The position numbers and the translations under genes are program-made. From Caulochytrium protostelioides (lineage: Eukaryota > Chytridiomycota > Caulochytriomycetes > Caulochytriales > Caulochytriaceae), in contig ML014185.1 of the NCBI GenBank assembly GCA_003615045.1, forward strand, positions 1-64,000: a stretch of 64,000 nt of DNA. The letters are read 5' to 3'. Under the pieces are notes generated by a model. That model had not been told where the DNA came from. It ran no database searches and worked only from the letters and a program-made list of their open reading frames with translations. How positions within the stretch are numbered: position 1 is the first letter of the stretch; each line of letters opens with the position of its first letter. Below are positions 28,684 to 38,000 of the stretch, one piece after another.

Positions 28684-31600
28684 ATGCGGCCGACGCCCCG
28701 TCCGCGCCACAGCGGCCATGGCGGCCCCGGCGACCGCGGCGCCGCACGAGGCTGGCTGGCCGTGCTGGCCGCGCTGTTGCTCGCGATGCCGTTGGTCGCG
28801 GCTGTGCCTATGAATGAGAGCGCGTCTCCCGACAGCAGCTATACCGAACAGCGCTGGGACATGCCCGTCCAACCACAGCCCACTCAGGGTGGCGGCTGGA
28901 ACGGCGGCGGTGGCTCCTCCGGCGGCGGTAACCGCGGCGGATGGGGCGGCGGCTCTTCTGGCGGCGGCTCTTCTGGCGGCTGGTCAGGCAACCAGAACGG
29001 CAATCAGAACGGCAACCAGAACGGCGGCCAGAACGGCGGCCAGAACGGCGGCCAGAACGGCGGCCAGAACGGCAACCAATCGGGCGGCACTTCCGGTAAT
29101 CAGCCCGGCAACGGCTTGAATATCGGCGAGAGTAACGGCCCCAATGCCGGACCCAACGTCGGCCAGACTGGCTCCGGCACGATCCCGGCGCCGAATGGCG
29201 TCAGCACGACGACCCCCTCGGCGACGGGCAACAACATCAACAACCCGGACGCCCGCATCGCGCCGGGGATGACCCAGGATATCGGGCCGGTATCCATCCC
29301 GAACCCGCTATCGTGGTGCGCGCCCGGCTCGATCGGCTGCCTCGGCGGCAGCCCCGCAGGGTGCACGCCGGGCACCTTCGGCTGCTCCCCGGGAACCATC
29401 GTGCCCTTCCGCGGCGCCTGTGTGCCCGGCAGCGCCGGCTGCATAGGTGGCAGCCCGAATGGCTGCACGCCGGGCCCCGCCGGTTGCCGCGCCGGCATCT
29501 CGGACATCGGGCGTCCCTGCGCGCCGGGCAGCTCGAACTGCTGGGCGGGCGGCCCGACCGGCTGCACGCCTGGCGCCGCCGGCTGCACGCCAGGAATGGT
29601 CGTGGGCACCGGCGGCACGTGCGCGGCCGGCTCGCCGTTCTGCCAGCCCGCCGGCAGCCAGGGCTCGCAGACCGTCGGCGGGCCCTGTGTCCCGGGCACC
29701 CACGCGTGCCTCGGCGGCAGCCCGATCGGATGCACGCTCGGCGAGGCGCGCTGCACGCCCGGCGTCATTGCCGGCGGACCTTGCGTGCCGGGATCGACTG
29801 GCTGCAGCGGCGGCGCGCCGCGCGGCTGCCAGCTGACGTCCGCGAGCTGCACGCCCGGCGTCTATGACGGCCGCGGCATGGACTGCATCCCGGGCTCGAC
29901 CGGCTGCGTCGGCGGCGCGCCCGAGGGCTGCACGCCGGGCTCGCGCGGGTGTACGGCCGGCGTCGTGGGCGGCGGCCAGTCCTGTTCGCCGGGATCCACG
30001 CGTTGTGTAGGCGGCGCGCCCGACGGCTGCACGCCCGGCACGGCCGGCTGCACGCCGGGCACCATCTGGACCCCCGGCAACGGCGACGACCCGGCGAGCC
30101 GCAGCGGCCGCTCGTCGGGCCTGCCCCGCTGGGCGATCGCGCTCATCGTCATCCTGGGCATTCTGCTGCTGCTGCTCTGTCTGCTGTGCGCGTGCCTCGC
30201 CTACCGCCGCCGCCGCAAGCGTCAAGAGCTCGCGTCGCTCAACAAGAACAGCGTGTTTGTCGCCGAGGCCGCCGGAGGCCGCCACAGCGTCGACTCGCAG
30301 ACGCCCATGATGGCCTTCGGCGAGCCCATCGCCCATGCGGAGGGCGTCCATGACAGTGACGCTTATGCCGCCCACGCGAGCCACAGCCAGGCGGGCCACC
30401 ACGGACATCTGTCGACGGGCCAGGCCGCGGCCGCCGGCGCGCTCGGCGGCGCTGCCCTCGGCCTCGGCGCCGCGGCGCTCGCCTCCCACCACTACCACAG
30501 CAACGACCAGGCGGCGTACGCGACGACGGCCGCGGTCGCCGACGCCCAGGCCGTCCGCCCGCCGACCGTGACCGAGTCGGAGTGGCACGAGATCCTCGCC
30601 GCGGGCAAGCACCAGCCATACGGCACCGATGGCGTCTACGGCCCCGTGGTCTACGGCACCCACCGCCCCGAGGGCATGAGCCCGACCGACTGGGCGACGG
30701 CCGTCGCAAACGGCAAGACGCTCGCGACCGAAAAGCCGGACGGCGTCTCGACCGATACGTGGAAGTGGCTCGTGGCCGCCGGCGCCACGGGCCTCGCCGG
30801 GTACGCCCTCGGCCATATGGCCGGGCGCCAGAACACATTGACCTCGCCGACCGCCGACCGCCCCAGCCCGGACGCGTCGTACCCGAACGCTGCGGGCGCC
30901 AGCGGCTACGACGCGCCGTACGACGTGCATGCCGCTAGCACGGTGCCCCCCGACCTCCTCCACAACGGCATGGTGCCCGCGGAGCTGAGCCATGCCGAGA
31001 TGCACGACGTAGTCGCCGTCGGGCTCCATCAGCCCTTCGGCCCCCACGGCGCCCTTGGCCCCGTGAGCTTCGGCCCCGACCGCCCGATCGGCATGTCGGA
31101 CGACGCGTGGTTCGCCGCCATCGCGGAAGGCCGCACCCTCGTCTCGGAGCGCCCGTCGGCGATGCCCCACGACGTGTGGTGGAAGGCGCTCGTCGGCGGC
31201 GCCATTGTCGGCGGCCTCGTGATGCAGCACCACCGTCAGCGGCCGGCCACGAGCACCATGATGGCGGGCGCCGGTGACCACGAGGGCGCGGCCGCGGCCG
31301 CGTCCGCCGTCGACGGGAAGCCCACCCAGAAGCCGTCTAATGTGTCCCACGCCGCGTGGCTCGCAATGGTCCGCGACGGCCGCACACATGCGACGGTCTG
31401 CCCGGAGGGTATGGCGCACGACGAGTGGGACGCGCTTGTGACCGCGGGTCTCACGGGCATCGTGGTCGCCGGCGGCGCCGCGGCTCTGGCCCACGCCCAC
31501 GACAGCGGTGCGGTCGCGGGCATGGGCGGCGGGCTCGTGTCCCGCCCGACACTGCACCCGGCGCACGCGACGACGCTGGAACGCCCGCAGGACGGCGAGC

Positions 31601-34302
31601 TGCAGCCGCCCCAGCTGCAGCCCCCGGAAATGGACGACGCCGTGTGGGCCAACCTGGTACGCCACGGCCTCGCGTTTCCCGCGACGAAGCCGCGCATGAT
31701 GGGCGACGTCGAGTGGCTCTCCCTCGTGCGCACCGGCACGGTCCCTGCTAGCAAGCGCCCGGTGGGGATGAGCCTGATGGAGTGGCTCAGCATCTCCACG
31801 ACGCACGCCGTGGCGCGCATGCGGCTGCCCAAGAGCGAGAGCCGGCGCCACCAGGAGCCGCAGATCTGGCGCGGCGTCGTGCCGTCCTTTGCCCTGCCGG
31901 GGCCCGTGCTCATGACGCCGGACGGCTACGGCGGTTACGGCGGCTACGGCGACGGCAACGACAACCACGGCGATAACAACGGCTACTACGGCGGTGACGG
32001 TGCCAATGACCGCGGCGACCTGCCGCCGTTTGCCTACAGCGAGCACTGCTTCCAGCCCGACGGAATGGACAACGACGAGTGGCTCATGATGGTCCGCGAG
32101 GGTCGCACCCGATGCCGCCTGCGTCCCGCCGGCATGTCCGAAGCCGAATGGGCCGATGTCGTTCGCTGCGGCAAGACGACGTGCGAGGAGCGCCCCACAG
32201 GCATCGACGCCGACGAGTGGCAGGCGCTCCTGCAGTCTGGCTACGTCGGCGCCGCCGCGATCCCCTACTGGCAGCACATCCACACTCCCATCGAGAGCCA
32301 CAGCAGCAGCTCCGGCTCGCGGTCCCGCTCGGGCTCCGGCTCAAGCCGCGGCTCGCGTGCCCGCGTGGCCGTGCCCGCCGTGCCCGCCACCGCCATGGCC
32401 GTCGCGATGGTGTCGCCGACCACCGGCAACCCCTTCGCCGAGCCCACCTACGGCGCGGCGCAGCCGCCGGACCTGAGTGACGACGCGTGGCTGCTCGCCG
32501 TGCGCCAGGGCCGGACGACCGCCGTGACGCCGCCGCGCGGCATGGCCGCGCACGAGTGGCTGCTCCTCATTGCCCAGGGCCGCGTGCGCCCCGCCGTGCA
32601 GCCGGACGGCATGTCCGACGCGGAGTGGGCGGCGCGGGTCGCCGCGGGCCAGACAGCGTGCAACCGCAAGCCGGCGCCGATGGACAACGCCACATGGCTC
32701 CGTCTCGTTCAGACGGGCCGCGTGTTCCCGTGTGAGTGCCCCGTCGGCATGGACGCCGAGACCTGGGTCGCGCTGGTGCGTGCGGGCCAGACCACGGTGA
32801 TCCGGCGCCCAACCATGATGTCGGTCGACGAGTGGCGCAGCCTCGTGCAGTCGGGCAAGACGCTGGCCCAGGAGAAGCCCGAGGGCATGTCCGAGACCAC
32901 GTGGCACGCGCTGCGCGGCTCGCCGACGCCTCCCGCGCCGACCGTGAACACGGCGGCACTCCATGCCGCGTGGCAGGCGCAGGACGGCTATGGCACCCCG
33001 ACCGTTGCGCAGGACCTGCAGCTCACCACTGCGGAGCCCATGGCGATGACCGCGGATGCCCGCGCCGAGGGCGTCGACGGCGTCCTGACCACGGCGATGC
33101 ACGACGAGGCGGCCGATCTCGCGTACGACGGGGCCGCTGCCGCTGCCGCCGGCGGGGGCTCCTCCACGGAGTCGATCCATGTGACCAAAACGGTCGTGAC
33201 CAAGACGGTCGTCACAGCCACCACGACGAACATCACCGACACCACCAACGGCGGCGACGGCTCGACAGCGACGGATATTCCGGACCTGTCGGCGTACCAC
33301 CCGCCGGCGCCGACGTCCCACGTGGTCGTGTACGCGTACCACGCGCGCATGCCCGACGAACTCAGTATGGCGCCGGGCGACCTCGTGGGTATCGAGGTCG
33401 AGTTCTCGGACGGCTGGGCCCGCGGCCAGAACATCACGAACGGGCGGCAGCGCGGGTTCTTCCCGCTCAACATCCTGCGCCCGGTCCGCAGCGGCCCGTC
33501 GCAGATGATTGCGCCGACGGGCGACAAGTCGAACCAGTGGCGCGGGAGCACCGTGAGCAGCAGCGTCGGCGGGCCGCCGTCGGCCGAACCTCTGGGCGTC
33601 CGTCCCGCCATGCCGCGCCGCGCCGACAGTCTCGGCCAGCGCCGATCTACGAGTCCCCGCGGCAGCAACCGCAGCAGCCGCAGCAGCCGCGAGGGCCGCC
33701 GCGCCGCGTCTGAGAACGACGCGGCGACGGCGGAAACGACGGCCAACGACGCCGCGCGTGAGACGACCCAGGGCGGCGGCAGTGGCGCTGTCGGGCCGAC
33801 CGTGAGCAGCAGCGCGGCAACGACGCTGACGCGGCGCACGACCAACACGCTTCGCGTGACCGAGGCTTACACGGCGGCCGGCACGACGGCGACCTCGGAG
33901 GCCGCCGACGTGCTGAAGGAAGTCGCCAGCGCCAGCAGCCCGGCGGACATCAATGTGATCACGATCGGCGGCGACGCCATTGAGCCCGGGTATGGGCGCA
34001 TGGTGTTTACGTCGGAGGACGAGGCGACCGGGCAGCTCATCGAAAACGAGGTCGAGGTGCGCGTCGTGCACGCAGTCGCGTATGACGCGGCCAAGAACCA
34101 GCTGCTGCGCATGGAGGACTGGGCCGCCGAGCCCGAGGAGACGCGCTACGACGTGCGCCAGCTCACCACGGTGCTGTTCTACTCGGACGGCCGTGTCGTG
34201 GACATCCGGGAGAACGAGACCGTCCTCGATACCATGCAGCAGATCGGCCGCGACGAGGCCCTCCAGCTCGTCAAGGCCGCGTATGTCCGCGCTGAGGTTT
34301 AA
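28684..34302 (+). CDS. Giant single-pass membrane protein: Cys-rich repeat ectodomain, 21 Trp-centred cytoplasmic repeats, SH3 domain
   Basis: 1872 residues. A signal peptide (hydrophobic 24-40, likely cut after A40) leads into a Gly/Asn/Gln-rich stretch (about 75-135). Next come eight cysteine repeats (212 to about 460) built on CxPGSxxC, GGxPxGC and TPGxxxCxPG; the fourth is shortened. A transmembrane segment (483-507) is followed by RRRRKR, setting the rest in the cytoplasm. Residues 626-1413 hold 21 copies of a 23-residue repeat, P-x-G-M-S-x-x-E-W-x-x-L-V-x-x-G-x-T. An SH3 domain (about 1545-1602) shows VYAYHA, DELSM, DGWARG and GFFPLNIL. The last 120 residues (from about 1756) look folded but unknown. 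There is no kinase or other enzyme domain. The layout fits a wall-facing sensor or scaffold, by analogy with fungal membrane-plus-SH3 sensors such as Sho1, which is otherwise unrelated. ATG 28684 has A at -3; the open frame upstream lacks ATG. Confidence 0.85.
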   Translation: MRPTPRPRHSGHGGPGDRGAARGWLAVLAALLLAMPLVAAVPMNESASPDSSYTEQRWDMPVQPQPTQGGGWNGGGGSSGGGNRGGWGGGSSGGGSSGGWSGNQNGNQNGNQNGGQNGGQNGGQNGGQNGNQSGGTSGNQPGNGLNIGESNGPNAGPNVGQTGSGTIPAPNGVSTTTPSATGNNINNPDARIAPGMTQDIGPVSIPNPLSWCAPGSIGCLGGSPAGCTPGTFGCSPGTIVPFRGACVPGSAGCIGGSPNGCTPGPAGCRAGISDIGRPCAPGSSNCWAGGPTGCTPGAAGCTPGMVVGTGGTCAAGSPFCQPAGSQGSQTVGGPCVPGTHACLGGSPIGCTLGEARCTPGVIAGGPCVPGSTGCSGGAPRGCQLTSASCTPGVYDGRGMDCIPGSTGCVGGAPEGCTPGSRGCTAGVVGGGQSCSPGSTRCVGGAPDGCTPGTAGCTPGTIWTPGNGDDPASRSGRSSGLPRWAIALIVILGILLLLLCLLCACLAYRRRRKRQELASLNKNSVFVAEAAGGRHSVDSQTPMMAFGEPIAHAEGVHDSDAYAAHASHSQAGHHGHLSTGQAAAAGALGGAALGLGAAALASHHYHSNDQAAYATTAAVADAQAVRPPTVTESEWHEILAAGKHQPYGTDGVYGPVVYGTHRPEGMSPTDWATAVANGKTLATEKPDGVSTDTWKWLVAAGATGLAGYALGHMAGRQNTLTSPTADRPSPDASYPNAAGASGYDAPYDVHAASTVPPDLLHNGMVPAELSHAEMHDVVAVGLHQPFGPHGALGPVSFGPDRPIGMSDDAWFAAIAEGRTLVSERPSAMPHDVWWKALVGGAIVGGLVMQHHRQRPATSTMMAGAGDHEGAAAAASAVDGKPTQKPSNVSHAAWLAMVRDGRTHATVCPEGMAHDEWDALVTAGLTGIVVAGGAAALAHAHDSGAVAGMGGGLVSRPTLHPAHATTLERPQDGELQPPQLQPPEMDDAVWANLVRHGLAFPATKPRMMGDVEWLSLVRTGTVPASKRPVGMSLMEWLSISTTHAVARMRLPKSESRRHQEPQIWRGVVPSFALPGPVLMTPDGYGGYGGYGDGNDNHGDNNGYYGGDGANDRGDLPPFAYSEHCFQPDGMDNDEWLMMVREGRTRCRLRPAGMSEAEWADVVRCGKTTCEERPTGIDADEWQALLQSGYVGAAAIPYWQHIHTPIESHSSSSGSRSRSGSGSSRGSRARVAVPAVPATAMAVAMVSPTTGNPFAEPTYGAAQPPDLSDDAWLLAVRQGRTTAVTPPRGMAAHEWLLLIAQGRVRPAVQPDGMSDAEWAARVAAGQTACNRKPAPMDNATWLRLVQTGRVFPCECPVGMDAETWVALVRAGQTTVIRRPTMMSVDEWRSLVQSGKTLAQEKPEGMSETTWHALRGSPTPPAPTVNTAALHAAWQAQDGYGTPTVAQDLQLTTAEPMAMTADARAEGVDGVLTTAMHDEAADLAYDGAAAAAAGGGSSTESIHVTKTVVTKTVVTATTTNITDTTNGGDGSTATDIPDLSAYHPPAPTSHVVVYAYHARMPDELSMAPGDLVGIEVEFSDGWARGQNITNGRQRGFFPLNILRPVRSGPSQMIAPTGDKSNQWRGSTVSSSVGGPPSAEPLGVRPAMPRRADSLGQRRSTSPRGSNRSSRSSREGRRAASENDAATAETTANDAARETTQGGGSGAVGPTVSSSAATTLTRRTTNTLRVTEAYTAAGTTATSEAADVLKEVASASSPADINVITIGGDAIEPGYGRMVFTSEDEATGQLIENEVEVRVVHAVAYDAAKNQLLRMEDWAAEPEETRYDVRQLTTVLFYSDGRVVDIRENETVLDTMQQIGRDEALQLVKAAYVRAEV
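29317..30063 (+). repeat. Eight-fold cysteine-rich protein repeat (coding)
   Basis: Eight units of about 32-34 codons, each with four cysteines except the fourth (22 codons, two cysteines), giving 30 cysteines. The high identity of CVGGAPxGCTPG-type cores between adjacent units indicates recent duplication. Confidence 0.85.
30559..32920 (+). repeat. 21 copies of a 23-residue Trp repeat (coding)
   Basis: Units are mostly in pairs or blocks separated by spacers; the last seven (from QPPDLSDDAW to PEGMSETTW) are strictly head-to-tail at 23 residues. Nearly invariant are Pro 1, Met/Val 4, Trp 9 and Gly 16; Leu-Val at 12-13 and Thr at 18 are common. Confidence 0.88.
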
Positions 34303-35065
34303 GCCCGAGCCCCACACGGGCTGCGCCCACGACGCCAGCGAACGCCTAGAAGCGGTCTGCTCGGAGCTGACCGCGGGCCATTCTCTCCAAAACCATTGTA
34401 GTCGCATTACAACAATCATACGCCCTAAAAGGTCGCTGCCGTCGACCCCACGTCGTCAGGACAGGAAGTCGACGACATGATGACTAAGCCTCATCGACGT
34501 GGTTCTAGTATCTGACAATGGAGGGTGGCGCAGCTGCGTTTCTTTCGTGCCGATGGCGCGGCGCTCGGCGGCCTGGGGGGTCGGGGGCAGCCGAGCGCCA
34601 CCGCCCCGGTGTGTGCGCTGCGGCGCGTGTCGCGACGCGCAGGCAAACCGGCCGCACGCTCGAGCCGCCATCGTCTCCGGCCGCGGCGAGACTGAGTCCA
34701 TGATCAGATCGATCGATCGTCCTGGTCTTGGTCTTCATACGTTGGATCCGCCGCGTGTCACGGATCCGGAACCACGGCACCGCCACGGTCCGCGCATGCG
34801 ACGCGTCTGCGGCGCCGCCTCCTCAGACGCCGATCGCCACCGCGTCGACGCCTGAGCTCTCCCTGCGTCTCTGCGCTCTTCCGTGACACGCGCGGCGCGA
34901 CGGGCGTACCGTGTTCTCCTCCGCGCAGTGAGGGCCGCGCCGGTGTCTGTGACGCCCGCCTCGGCTCTGACCGGACGATCGCGCGTCTGCCGCCGTCCCG
35001 TCCCGTCCTGTCCCGTCCCGTCCCAGGCCGCGATCCCCTTCCGCCGCCGCCGCCGCCTGACGCGA
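34303..35065. other. Intergenic region upstream of SEC7/BIG
   Basis: Nothing recognisable. It contains the 3' end of the membrane-protein gene and the SEC7 promoter. The SEC7 frame is open back to 34883 without an ATG. A CCCGTC/CCTGTC run lies near 34997-35022. Confidence 0.55.
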
Positions 35066-38000
35066 GGTATGGCGCTGGCGTCGGCCGCCGCCGCCGCTGT
35101 CGGCGGCATGGCCATGATCGAGGCCACCGTCATCAAACTCCGCGACACGGCGCAGTCGCTCCGCGTCGCCGCCGTCGTCGAAGCGTGCGAGACCAGTCTC
35201 GGCCAGATCAAGCTGCACGCGCCGCCGCCGCCCACGCCGCCGCCGCCGCCCACGCCGCAGCCGCCGGCCGGCGGGCCCCCGAAGCCGGCGGCCGCCGCCC
35301 CGACCCCGCGTGGCGATGGCGGCCCCGCCGCGACCGACGCGTCGCGAGCAGACCACGGGCCCATGACGCCGTCATCGCCGGCCTCGCCGTCTGCGGATGC
35401 GGACGCCGCCGCCGCTGCTGCTGCCCTCCCAACAGCCGCCGTGCCGTCCGCGCCGTCGGTGGCGCCGCGCATGTCAGCCGACCCATACTGGCGGCCGTTT
35501 CAGCTCGCCATGGCGCCCGAGGGCCCGATGCGGCTGCGCGAGACGGCGCTGGACGGCATCCAGCGGCTGATCGCGCACGACCTGCTGCACGGCGCGCTGC
35601 CGTGGAAGGACCCCGCGGGGTCGCTGCCGTCGCCGTCCTCGTCGGCGGCTGGCGCGCCGGCGCGGTCGCCGGGGGGCGCGTCGTCCCTGCTGGACGACCG
35701 CATCGCGTCGGTGCCCGGCACCGCGGGCGACGACGCCGTCGCGGTTTTGGCCACGCTGCCGCCGCGGCCGCCGCTGCTGATCGACGCTATTGTCGAGGCG
35801 ATCTGCGGCTGCGCCTCGCTCGGCGCGGTCGACGAAACGCTGCAGCTGCAGGTGCTCAAGACGCTGCTGACGTGCGTGACTGCGACGCATACCGAGCTGC
35901 ACGGCCTCACCTTGCTCAAAGTCATCCAGACCTGCATCAATCTGCATCTCTACTCCAAGAACGACATCCACCAGATGACCGCCAAGGCGAGCCTAACCCA
36001 GATCGTCAATCTCACCTTTTCGCGGCTCGAACGCTATGCGCACATGCTTCAGCTGGCGAGACCTCACGGGCCCAACGGGGCCCAGGATCCCGTCGTTGCG
36101 GAAGCGCTGCAGACGGCCATGGGCGCCCTGCATCCGGCCTTTGCCGCCGCGGCCGCTGCTACGGCGGCGCCAAGCCCACCGGCCCGTGCGACGGATGCCG
36201 TGCCGGCGCCCTCCTTGACGTCGCGCGCTTCAGCAGCGTCGCCGTTGCTGACGTCCGCCACGTCACCGACGGGCGCCGGCGCCGCAGCAGCACCCACGAC
36301 GGCGACGGCGACGGCGACGGCGACGATCGCCGAAGCCGTGCCCGCGGACGCCGCCTCACCGGCTTCGGCCTCGGCCTCAGCGTCTTCCTCCACGATTCCC
36401 GCTTTTAAAGCGCACGATGCGGGTGCGGACGCCGCGTCCGACAGCGAGATCCGCGCGGTCTCTGAGACGGCGTCCGTGGCCTCGGCGGCGTCGCCGTCCG
36501 GGCCGCCCCTGGTGGGCGAAAGCACGCTCGCGGTGTCGACGTCGGGCTCCACGGGCGCCTCGACGGCGCCGGTGGCCAAGACGACGCTGCCACCCTTGCC
36601 GCCCGCCGCGACCGACTCGCCCGTCGACCCTGAGCCAGGCCGTGTGGCCGCGGCGCAGGACACGTCGGGCCGCAACCCGTACCACCCGTCGCTGGCCTAC
36701 TACAACCACCTGCTGCGCCGCGACGCGTTCCTGGTGCTGCGGCATCTGTGCCGCCTGTCGCTGTCGCTGAACACGGGCGGCACGGCAGGCGACGCAGACG
36801 CGACGGGCGGCGGCGCGCCCAGCAAGACGCAGGCGGCCGCGTCGGCCTCGGCCTCGGCCTCGGCCGCCGCGGCCGCCGCGGCTGAGACCGATGACGAGAC
36901 GTCGGCGCCTGCGCAGAAGGCGAAGCGGCTGGCGCTCGAGCTGATTCTATCGGTTCTCAACAACGCCGGCCCCGTGCTGCAGACCGACCCGCTCTTCTCG
37001 ACGATCGTCAAGCAGATCCTATGTCCGAGTATTGCGCGCAACGGCTTCGCCTCCAAGCCGACGACGTTCGAGTATGCGTTCTCGATTTTCCTGCTGCTCG
37101 TGCGCTTCTACCGCGACCGCATCAAGCATGAGATCGAAGTCATTCTCAACAGCGTCTTTCTCCACCTGCTCGAGATGGAAAGCGCCAGTTTCCAGCAGAA
37201 GTCGATGGTGCTCACCGGTCTGCTCAAGATCTGTGAGAACCCGCAGACCCTGGTGGATCTCTATCTGAACTATGACTGCGACCTCGTGATGGTGTCGCTC
37301 TTTGAGCGGATCGTGCACGCTTGCGCGCGCCTGGCCCAGCGCCGCGATACTGGCCCGGTCGCGCCGCTCGGGTGGATGGGGTACGCCGCGAGTGCCACGG
37401 GCCTCGACGGCAACCGCCAGCGCCACCAGCGCCACCAGGAGCGCCAGCTCCAGCTGAAGGTGCTGTGCTGCCTGGTTGCGATCGTGAACTCGCTCGTCGA
37501 GTGGAGCCACGACCTCGTGCCGACGCTGCCCATCCTGCCGTCCGACCTGCAGCTGATGCGTCAGGAGAACGAGCGCCGCGCGAGCCGCCGGTCCTTCGAC
37601 CTGACCGGGAGCCCGCCCGTCCGCGACGGGATGGGCGCGATGCACGACGCCGCCGGCGACGCCGCCGGCGCCACGGGCGGCGCGACGCGCCAGGCCGCCG
37701 CCTCCCGCGCGCTCATGACGGCCAAGAGCTTCCTCGATGCGCTCAGCAGCACGGCGCAGATCCAGCCGGTCGTGCTCGCCAAGAATCCGCTCGGCCGGAT
37801 CCATATGATGGACGCGCACGGCCTCGGCTACGGCGGCGGCAGCCGCCGGTACGGCGGCGGCACCGGCGGCTTTGCCGGGGCGGCGGACGGCGCGGCGGAC
37901 GGCGCGGCGAGCGGCGGGGCCGCGGGCTCCGGCGGGGTGGGCGGGTCCCACGCGCAGATCCCGACCGACGAGGCCATTACGACAGACCAGTTGCACGATA

